Position numbers and translations under genes: made by a program. 64,000 bases of DNA from Sphaerisporangium siamense (GTDB lineage: Bacteria; Actinomycetota; Actinomycetes; Streptosporangiales; Streptosporangiaceae): assembly GCF_014205275.1 (NCBI RefSeq), contig NZ_JACHND010000001.1:7254001-7318000 (forward strand), given 5' to 3'. Below the pieces are notes generated by a model, which saw only the letters and a list, made by a program, of their open reading frames with translations, made no database searches and had not been told where the DNA came from. This document shows, piece by piece, positions 6,918-14,600 of this stretch. Every line of letters begins with the position of its first letter. The first letter of the stretch is position 1.

Positions 6918-9314
6918 TCACGTCCGGGAAGGCTCGGCGCCCGTGAGGGCGTAGACAAGGGCGCGGTCCAGGTCGAGTTCGCGTCCTCGGGTGACGGCGT
7001 CCCGGTACGTGCGCTCCCCCAGGGCGTCCATCGCCCGTGCCTCGGTTCGCTCGGTGATGCCGTTCGGGAGGGCGCGGCCGATCCGGAGCCCGAAGGCGTC
7101 CTCGACCAGGTCGCCGACGCCGAGGAGCCGCGCCGCGCGCTCCATGTCGCCGAGCCCGGCCGCCGCGCCGGCGAGGCTCCTGACGACGGCCGCGATGCCG
7201 AGGCTGTCGTGCAGCGCACGCTTGTCGCGCAGCGACGCGCGGCCGAACCGCTCGGCCGCGTGCGGGTCTCCCCGGTCCAGCTCGATGAGGCTGCGCACCC
7301 AGTCGCCCGTGGACCGCAGCCAGATGTCACCGTACGCGTCGCACAGCGCCCGCTGCCCGCGCAGGCATGCCAGCGCCTGCTCGTACCTGCCGAGGCGGCG
7401 CAGCACGTACGCCTCGCCGGCCAGCGCCACCGCCACCCCGGCGCCATGGTCGCCGCCCTCCTCGTGCGCGCGCCGCGCCCGCTCGTACATCGGCAGCACC
7501 TCGGTGACGTACCCCCAGTGCAGACCGGTGTTGGCGCAGCAGATCGTGCCCCACCCCGCCGCCTCACGGTCCCGTCGCGAGAACGCCTGGGAGAGGCACT
7601 CGGTGGCGAGGTCGTTGGCCTCGTCCAGGTCGCCCTGGAAGTCGGCGAGCCAGGCGCACACCCACAGCGCCCGCGACCGGCCCGCGGACGGCGCGTGGCT
7701 GAGGGCGAGCGCGCGGCGCAGGTGGTGGCGGCCCTCGGCGATGAAGCCGCACGCCATCCAGAAGTACGCGAGCCGCCCGGCCAGCTCCAGGCCGACGGGG
7801 TGCTCGGCCTGCTCGGAATGGCAGAGGTCGAGCGCCGAGCGCAGGTTCGGCAGCTCGCGCCGCATGCGGGCGTACCAGGCGACCTGGTCGGGGCCGAACC
7901 ACGCGGCGTCGAAGCGTCGCGCGAGGTCCAGGTAGTGGTCGCGGTGACGGCGGCGCACGAGGTCCCGCTCGCCGAGCTCGCGCAGCCAGTCGGCGCCGTA
8001 GTCGCGCACGGTGCCCAGCATTCGGAAACGGGCGGCCGCGCCGGCGCCGTCACGGCGCAGAATCGACTTGTCGGCCAGCGCGCGCAGCAACTCCGGCACC
8101 TGGCCCGGGTACAGGCCCGTGGCGCCGCCGGGGTCGGCGCACACCGCCTGCGCGGCCTCCAGGTCGAAGTCCCCCGCGAAGACCGACAGCCTGGCCCAGA
8201 GCAGGCGCTCCAGCGGCTCGCACAGCTCGTGACTCCAGCCGATGGCCGTGCGCATCGTGCGGTGCCGGGGCTGGCCGCCACGGTCGCCGTCCAGCAGCAG
8301 GCCGAAACGGTCGTCGATGCGCCCCATGATCTGCTCGACGGACAACGTCCGCAACCGAACGGCCGCAAGCTCGATCGCCAGCGGAATGCCGTCCAACCGC
8401 TCACAGATCACCGCGACTTCAGGCGTAGCCACGAACCCCGGCACCACCCGCCCCGCCCTCTCCACGAACAACGCCACCGCCCCACCACTCCCCAACCCCT
8501 CGTCCGCGAACGCACCGTCTACGTTTCGACGGTCCACGTTCCCGTCGCCCACGCTTGCGCCATCCACGTTCGCGTTCTTAGCGGTTGCGCCGTTCACAGG
8601 TACGCGGTTCACACGTACGCCGTCGGCAGGCGCGCCATCGGCGGGTGCGCCATTCGGGGGCGTGCTGCCGGCGGGTGTGGGGTTCCAAGTTGTGGGGACG
8701 GCTCCAGTTGGGCGGGGGTCGATGGGCAGCGGACTGGGCTCGACGGGTAAGGGGGCGACGGGTAGCGGGCTGGGCTCGATGGGTAAGGGGACTACCTCAT
8801 AGCACGTTTCGCCGGGCATGCCGAGGACGCGCCTGCTCGTTACCAGGGCGCGCAGGCCGGGTGCGGCCTCCAGCAAGGTGACGAGCATGGCCGCGCACTC
8901 CTCCGCCAAGTGCTCGCACGTGTCGAGGACGAGCAGTGCGTGCCGGCGTCCCAGGAACCCGGCGAGGACCTCCATCGGCGGACGCCCGGCCTGCTGCGCC
9001 ACGCGCAGCACCGAGCAGACGGTGTGCCCGAGCAGCTCCGGCTCGCGCAGCGAGGACAGCTCGACGAACCACACCCCATCAGGGAACCGCGGCTGAACGG
9101 CCCGCGCGATCCGCAGAGCCATACGCGTCTTGCCGACCCCGCCGACGCCGGTCAGCGTGACGACCCGCCCCCGTTCCAGCAGTCGGATCACCCGGCCGAC
9201 TTCGCCCCGCCGCCCGACGAAACTGGTGGTCTCCGCGGGAACATCGCCCGCCTTCGTCCAAGCAGGCACCCCACTCGCCGCCCAACGTCGCCTCGCCTCC
9301 AGCTGGCCCCGCAA
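6918..9314 (-). CDS. STAND-family NB-ARC/TPR ATPase of AfsR/LuxR type, lacking a DNA-binding domain
   Basis: 798 aa. Starts at TTG 9314, supported by a perfect GGAGGTGAT Shine-Dalgarno ten bases upstream. NB-ARC: P-loop GVGGVGKT (residues 56-63), Walker B ALLVLD (126-131), sensor TSR at about 159-161, and the PLAIELAA motif. Residues ~400-780 are TPR-like helices. Relatives usually carry a winged-helix or C-terminal LuxR helix-turn-helix; neither is present, so it looks like a signalling switch instead of a classical regulator. Residues ~176-276 are a Pro-rich then Asn/Asp/Gly/Ala-rich expansion inserted in the ATPase core. Divergent from the amyloid-motif membrane protein at 9466. Confidence 0.85.
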   Translation of the reverse strand: MRGQLEARRRWAASGVPAWTKAGDVPAETTSFVGRRGEVGRVIRLLERGRVVTLTGVGGVGKTRMALRIARAVQPRFPDGVWFVELSSLREPELLGHTVCSVLRVAQQAGRPPMEVLAGFLGRRHALLVLDTCEHLAEECAAMLVTLLEAAPGLRALVTSRRVLGMPGETCYEVVPLPIEPSPLPVAPLPVEPSPLPIDPRPTGAVPTTWNPTPAGSTPPNGAPADGAPADGVRVNRVPVNGATAKNANVDGASVGDGNVDRRNVDGAFADEGLGSGGAVALFVERAGRVVPGFVATPEVAVICERLDGIPLAIELAAVRLRTLSVEQIMGRIDDRFGLLLDGDRGGQPRHRTMRTAIGWSHELCEPLERLLWARLSVFAGDFDLEAAQAVCADPGGATGLYPGQVPELLRALADKSILRRDGAGAAARFRMLGTVRDYGADWLRELGERDLVRRRHRDHYLDLARRFDAAWFGPDQVAWYARMRRELPNLRSALDLCHSEQAEHPVGLELAGRLAYFWMACGFIAEGRHHLRRALALSHAPSAGRSRALWVCAWLADFQGDLDEANDLATECLSQAFSRRDREAAGWGTICCANTGLHWGYVTEVLPMYERARRAHEEGGDHGAGVAVALAGEAYVLRRLGRYEQALACLRGQRALCDAYGDIWLRSTGDWVRSLIELDRGDPHAAERFGRASLRDKRALHDSLGIAAVVRSLAGAAAGLGDMERAARLLGVGDLVEDAFGLRIGRALPNGITERTEARAMDALGERTYRDAVTRGRELDLDRALVYALTGAEPSRT
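8489..8789 (-). repeat. In-frame low-complexity expansion in the STAND ATPase
   Basis: About 100 codons made of short imperfect repeats: first Pro-Leu-Pro-x-Glu-Pro-Ser units, then Asn-Val-Asp-Gly-Ala-type units. GC at third positions drops here compared with the flanking gene. It sits between the sensor region and the conserved ALFVERA segment that are normally nearly contiguous in this family. Confidence 0.75.
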
Positions 9315-9465
9315 TCGTAAATCACCTCCGCCGATCTGGAAAGATCACCAGAAATCCGGCCGTGCAACGTCAAATCAGATAACCGCCCGGCCGTAGCGCC
9401 CCATATCGGCCGTCCGCGATCGGCGCCCTCTGTACGGTCTTCCTGGGGCACGCCACAATCGCCCC

Positions 9466-9852
9466 GTGAACCGTTCCCGCGCATCGACGGCCATGCGCAT
9501 CGCCGTTCTTTCCGTCGGGCTCGCGCTGATCGCATTAGCCGTGTACTTCATCGCGATAGGTCTGGATAAGGCCGACAAACTAGCCAGCGTCCTGAGCGCT
9601 TTGACCGGCCTCACCGGCTTGGCCCTCTCCTGGTACGCCACCATGCGCCCGAGCCGCTCCCAGCCGGCCTGCCCCCCGGACAACGAACCCCCACCCGCCC
9701 AAGCCCCGCCCGCCACACGCGAAGACGGCGTCCACAACGTCATCAGCGGCTCAGTCCACGGCCCCGTAATCCAGGGCCGCGACTTCACCGGCCCCCTGAC
9801 CCTCGGCCCCCACCCTCCGCCTCCGCCCCACGACGACACGCCGCCCCGCTAG
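9466..9852 (+). CDS. Two-TM protein with C-terminal RHIM/BASS-like amyloid motif
   Basis: 128 aa. Two hydrophobic helices (about residues 12-33 and 40-59), a Pro-rich linker, then VHNVISGSVHGPVIQGRDFT near residues 96-115 and a Pro/His tail. The G-x-V-x-G-x-V-I-Q-x-x-x-x-x-G pattern matches the RHIM-like bacterial amyloid signalling motifs (BASS3 type) described on effectors and NLR-like proteins of actinobacteria. That family knowledge, with the divergent STAND ATPase next door, suggests a membrane-acting cell-death effector; this is inference. GTG 9466 chosen; ATG 9493 is possible and neither has a clear ribosome site. A hairpin terminator follows. Confidence 0.7.
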   Translation: MNRSRASTAMRIAVLSVGLALIALAVYFIAIGLDKADKLASVLSALTGLTGLALSWYATMRPSRSQPACPPDNEPPPAQAPPATREDGVHNVISGSVHGPVIQGRDFTGPLTLGPHPPPPPHDDTPPR

Positions 9853-9860
9853 CGCCCGAG

Positions 9861-9888
9861 GGCATGGCATGGTCCGCCCTGCCATGCC
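9861..9888 (+). terminator. Hairpin terminator after the amyloid-motif gene
   Basis: GGCATGGCA ... TGCCATGCC, perfect 9-bp arms with a 10-base loop, starting 8 bases after the stop codon. No U-tract, as is common in actinomycetes. Confidence 0.65.
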
Positions 9889-10113
9889 GCGAACGCTCAG
9901 CAGGCCCTGCCGTCGTTGTCCAGCCCCTCCAGCCGTATGTGGATGTCCCCGGCCTCGGGGAAGGCCGAGCCGCGTCAGCAGGTGGACAACGTGACGCCGA
10001 CGCTATTGAGGATGTCGGCCTGATTTCTACGGTCGTCGACCTTCACGCACGGAGACGGCCCCGGTTCGTGACCGTGGACGGGCACGTGCGCGTCACCTTG
10101 GGGTGAACAAGCC

Positions 10114-10278
10114 CTAGTCGGGGGTCGGGGTGGTGGCCTCGGCGTGGCGTTGGCGGAGGCGGGTTCGGATTTGGTCGGGGGTGTAGGCGCGGCGGCGGCG
10201 TTCGGCGCGGGCTACCACCACGCCGGTCGCGGCGACGCCTGCGAAAGCGGCCAACCCCAGTACTTTCCACCAGCGCAT
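10114..10278 (-). CDS. Small single-TM protein
   Basis: 54 aa, starting at ATG 10278. It begins MRWWKVLGLAAFAG, continues as one hydrophobic helix to about residue 23, then has a basic stretch (ARAERRRRAY) and a short hydrophilic helix with TPDQIRTRLRQRH. GC at third positions is high throughout. The layout (short TM anchor, RRRR stop-transfer, amphipathic tail with TPDxIRxRL) recurs in small actinobacterial membrane proteins of unknown function. Divergent from the NlpC/P60-like gene, whose start is 18 bases away, so the two share a promoter region. Confidence 0.7.
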   Translation of the reverse strand: MRWWKVLGLAAFAGVAATGVVVARAERRRRAYTPDQIRTRLRQRHAEATTPTPD

Positions 10279-10295
10279 GTCCCTAGGCTACTGGG

Positions 10296-11126
10296 ATGAT
10301 CCACAGTGGCGGCATCGAACTCGACGAGGCGCTGGAGCTGACGCGTACCGGGGACGTGTGGCTGTTCCGGGGACGGTCGGCGCCGGACCGTGCCATCCAG
10401 ATGACGACGAACAGTCCCGTGAACCATGTCGGCATGTCCGTGGTGATCGAGGACCTGCCGCCGCTGATGTGGCACGCCGAGCTGGGCAGGTCGTTGCCGG
10501 ACATGTGGACGGGCACCCATCAGCGCGGGGTGCAGTTGCACGACCTGCGGGACGCGGTGGTCGTGTGGGCCCGGCGGTACGGACAGCGGGCGTGGCTGCG
10601 ACAGCTCGACGCGGCGGTCACCCGGGAGATGGAGGACGCGCTGCTGCGCACCATCGCGCGCCTGGACGGGACGCCGTTCCCCTCGACGGCGGGCCTGGCC
10701 GGCCGATGGCTGCGCGGCCGCCTCCCGCTCGTCCACGGGAGGGGGAGAAAGGCGGACGACAGGGAGGAGTCGGGTAGTAGGGGGGACGCCGCCAGCAGCG
10801 GGGAAGTGGGTAACCGGCGGACCGCTTGGCACGAGTGGACCGCCAGAACTGCACGGGTCGCACGGGTCGCACGGGTCGTGGGAAACCGAGGAGCCGACGG
10901 GAACGCGGGGCAATCGGGGAGTGCGGCGCTGGAGACGGCTTACTGTGCGGAGGTGGTGGCCGCGACTTATGAGGCGATGGGGCTTCTGCCGGGTGGGCGC
11001 AGGCTCAACTGGTATGACCCGGGGCGGTTCTGGAGCGGGGACGAGTTGGTCTTGTCGGGCGGGGCGCGGCTGGGCGGGGAGATCCCAGTACGGATTCCTC
11101 CGGAGGCCCGGCCGTCCACGCGGTAG
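10296..11126 (+). CDS. Permuted NlpC/P60 (YiiX/LRAT-like) papain-fold protein
   Basis: 276 aa. The order of motifs is that of circularly permuted NlpC/P60 enzymes: TGDVWLFRG and the His in NHVGMSV near the N-terminus, and the Cys in AYCAEVVAATYEAM near the C-terminus. Such enzymes are amidases or acyltransferases acting on peptides or lipids. Between them (about residues 148-212) lies a charged low-complexity insert containing the ARTARVARVARVV repeat. No signal peptide, so probably cytoplasmic. ATG 10296 taken; the ribosome site is weak (CTACTGGG). Substrate unknown. Confidence 0.65.
   Translation: MIHSGGIELDEALELTRTGDVWLFRGRSAPDRAIQMTTNSPVNHVGMSVVIEDLPPLMWHAELGRSLPDMWTGTHQRGVQLHDLRDAVVVWARRYGQRAWLRQLDAAVTREMEDALLRTIARLDGTPFPSTAGLAGRWLRGRLPLVHGRGRKADDREESGSRGDAASSGEVGNRRTAWHEWTARTARVARVARVVGNRGADGNAGQSGSAALETAYCAEVVAATYEAMGLLPGGRRLNWYDPGRFWSGDELVLSGGARLGGEIPVRIPPEARPSTR
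10851..10877 (+). repeat. Three tandem 9-bp units inside the NlpC/P60-like gene
   Basis: GCACGGGTC three times without change, encoding the ARVARVARV run in the low-complexity insert. Because 9 is a multiple of 3, copy-number change would keep the frame. Confidence 0.85.
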
Positions 11127-11680
11127 GAGGGCCCCGGGCTGAGTGACACGCGGCCCTGAGTGACGCGCGGCTCTCAGGTCATCGGGGGTGGGCGGCGGAA
11201 GGCGCAGTGGGGACGGACCGCCAGGGTCGGAGGGATTCGGAGGGGTCCGGAGGGGGTCAGAGGGCGAAGGCGTGCCGCGGCGGTGGGGCGGTTGGGCAGC
11301 GGGGGTGCTTTTCGGCGGGGGCGGGGCGTGTCGCGGCGGTGGGGGCGGTTGCGGCAGCCGGGGGTGCTTGGCAGCGCAGGGGCGGCTGCTGTTAGAGGGT
11401 GGGATCTCCGTTTATGCCGTCGAAGAAGACGTAGGCATTTGAGTTCGCGCCTATGAGTGGGATCGGGGTGCCTGAGTTTTTGTCAGGCCGGAAAGCGGGA
11501 TCACTGTCGTCAGTTGATCATTGGGAGAGGCGGCAGGTCGGCAGCGACACCGGATGCCGATGTCTCGAAGTGGACGGCACGGATTCTTTCTGGAAATTTC
11601 TGTAAGGCATTGTGAAGATCCGGGGTTGTGAGTAGCTTCCGGGCAACGTCCGCGAATCACTCCGACCTGTGGAGGTCCTG
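11127..11680. other. Intergenic region upstream of the amylopullulanase
   Basis: 554 bases. The left ~280 are G-rich, purine-biased and show no coding signal. From about 11395 the GC content drops; this part should hold the amylopullulanase promoter. I see the self-complementary GAAATTTC (11593-11600) and a nearby CTGTAAGG but no convincing -35/-10 pair. Short open frames exist on both strands but have poor third-position GC. Confidence 0.5.
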
Positions 11681-14600
11681 GTGGTCCGGCCCCTCCCCCC
11701 GCACCCCGTGAGAGCGCCGTCCATGCCTCGGAGCCGCCGCGTGGCCGTGCTCCTCGCCGTGGCCCTGTGCGCGCCGCTCGCCGCCGTGTCGGCTCTCTCC
11801 CCCGCCTCCGCCTCGGCCGCGCCCCCTGCCCGCCCGGCCGTGAGCGCCATCCGCACCGGCGCGGGCGCGGTCGCGGCCGCCACTGGCGAGGTCGTGTCGT
11901 CGGCGTCGCCGGCCGGGGCGCCGTTGGTGTCGCCGCTCAGCCGGGGGGCCGGGCGGGGCGACGAGGGGCTTGCGCGGGATGCGGTGCGGGGGGATCTGAC
12001 GCGGGAGCGGTTCTACTTCGCGATGACTGATCGCTTTGCCAATGGCGATCCCGGCAACGACCGGGGCGGGCGGGACGGGGGGCGGCTCGTCAGCGGGTTC
12101 GATCCGACGGACAAGGGGTTCTATCAGGGGGGTGACCTGGCGGGGCTGATCGGGAAGCTCGACTACATCAAGGGGCTCGGCAGCACGGCGTTGTGGCTGA
12201 CGCCTGTGTTCGCCAACAGGGCCGTGCAAGGCTCGGGTGCGGACGCCTCCGCCGGGTACCACGGGTACTGGATCACCGACTTCACCTCCATCGACCCGCA
12301 CCTCGGTACGAACGCGCAGATGAGGCGGCTGGTCCGTGAGGCGCACCGGCGCGGGATGAAGGTCTTCTTCGACGTCATCACCAACCACACCGCCGACGTC
12401 GTGGACTACGAGGAGAAGACCTACGCCTACCGCTCCAAGGGCGCGTATCCGTACGTCGACGCCGACGGCAAGGTGTTCGACGACCGCGCCTACGCGGCCG
12501 GCGGCACGTTCCCGAAGGTGACCGCGGACTCGTTCCCGTACACCCCGGTCGCCCTGGCGGGCGTCAAGAAGCCGGCCTGGCTGAACGACCCGACGATGTA
12601 CCACAACCGCGGCGATTCGACGTTCAGTGGCGGCGAGACCGACGAGTACGGCGACTTCGCGGGCCTGGACGACCTGTGGACCGAACGGCCCGAGGTCGTG
12701 CGGGGCATGATCGACATCTACCGTACGTGGGTGCGCGAGGCCGGGGTGGACGGCTTCAGGATCGACACGGCCAAGCACGTGAACATGGAGTTCTGGGAGC
12801 GGTTCACCCCGGCCCTGCACGGCTACGCCGCCCGGCTCGGCGACGAGCGCTTCTTCATGTTCGGCGAGGTGTACTCCGGCGACCCGGCGGTGACCAGCAG
12901 GTACTCCACGCGCGGCGGCATGGACGCCACGCTGGACTTCCCGTTCCAGGAGGCCGCCCGCTCGTTCGCCGGCGGCACGGCCGGGGCGGACCGGCTGGCC
13001 CGCCTGTACGCGGGCGACGACTACCACACGAGCGCCCGCGACGACGCGGCGTCGCTGCCGACGTTCCTCGGCAACCACGACATGGGCCGGATCGGCAGGT
13101 TCGTCGCCCAGGACGCGCCGGGCGCCTCGGACGCCGAGCTGCTGAGGCGCGACCTGTTCGCGCACGAGCTGATGTACCTCACCCGGGGCCAGCCGGTCGT
13201 CTACTACGGCGACGAGCAGGGCTTCACGGGCAAGGGCGGCGACAAGGACGCCCGCCAGACCATGTTCGCCTCGCGCACGCCGAGCTATCTGACCGACGAC
13301 CTGATCGGCACGGACGCCACGCACGCCCAGGACAACTTCGTCCCCTCCCACCCGCTCTACCGGGGCATCGCGGCGCTGGCGCGGCTGCGCGACGCCCATC
13401 CCGCGCTCGCGGACGGCGCGCAGGTCGAGCGGCTGGCCTCGGGCGGCCTGTACGCCTTCAGCCGCGTCGGCGCCAAGGAGCGGGTCGAGTACGTGGTCGC
13501 GGTCAACAACGCCCGCACCCCGGCCACCGCGGACGTCCCGACGTACTCGCCGGGCATGGACTTCGCCCGCGTGTACGGCACGGCCGCCGCGCGCCTGACC
13601 TCGGCGGCCGACCGCACGCTGCGCCTGACCGTGCCGCCGCTGTCGGCGGTGGTCTACCGGGCCGCCGCGGCGCTCGCCGTCCCGGCGTCCGGGCCCGCGG
13701 TGTCGGTCGCGTTGCCGGGCGCCGAAGTCCGGGGCACGCCCGGCGAGCCGAGGATCCCGGTGACGGCCACCGTCCCGGGCACCGGCTTCGACCAGGTGAC
13801 GTTCGCCGTACGGGCGGGGGACGGCGCGTGGACGGTGCTCGGCACCGACGACGCTCCCACGACGAACGGGACGGCCCGGACCTTCCGCGTGTTCCACGAC
13901 CTGACCGGCATCGCGCCGGGGACGAAGCTGACCTACAAGGCCGTCGTCAAGGACTCGGCGGGCCGGTACGCCTCGGCCGCCGTGACCGTCACCGTCGCCG
14001 CGCCGCCCGATCCCGGGGGGCCGGGGCCGGTGCGACGGGACTGGCTGGTCGTCCACTACAAGCGGGCTGATCACGACGGCTGGGGCCTGCACGTCTGGGG
14101 CGACGTCGAGCGGCCCACCGACTGGGGCTCCCCCGTGCCGTTCGCCGGGGAGGACGCCTACGGCCGTTTCGCCTGGATCAGGCTCAAGCCGGGCGCGACC
14201 GGCGTCGGGATCATCGCCCACAAGGGGGACGAGAAGGACGGCGGCGACCGGCTGGTGGACCCGCGCCGGACCGGGGAGGTGTGGCTGGCCGAGGGCCGGC
14301 CGGAGACGTACGGCTCGCGGGCCGCCGCCCAGGGGTACGCCACCGTCCACTACCGGCGCCCGGACGGGGACCACGGCGGCTGGGGCCTGCACCTGTGGGG
14401 CGACGGCCTGGCCGGCGGCACGGCCACCGACTGGGCGAACCCGCGCCCGCCGGACGGCGCGGACTCCTACGGCGCGTTCTGGAGGGTGCCGCTCAAGGAC
14501 GCCGCGGCGCCGCTGAACTTCATCGTGCACAAGGGGGACGCCAAGGACCCCGGCCCGGACCAGGCGTTCACACCCGCCGCCCGCGCGGATGCGTACGTGA

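Noticed and set aside
9897-10088. Minus-strand frame of about 60 codons interrupted by one stop, with GC-rich third positions in the second half
   Set aside because: In-frame TGA at 9975-9977 and no ribosome site; possibly a gene remnant, but no similarity can be named.
11393-11520. Minus-strand frame reading ANSNAYVFFDGINGDPTL, suggestive of a protein end
   Set aside because: No start codon in frame, stop after about 41 codons, no coding-like base use; could be a decayed fragment but not supportable.
11453-11605. 50-codon plus-strand frame starting MSGIGVPEFLSG before the amylopullulanase
   Set aside because: Third-position GC is only about 60%, there is no ribosome site, and the opposite strand is also open; more like promoter DNA.
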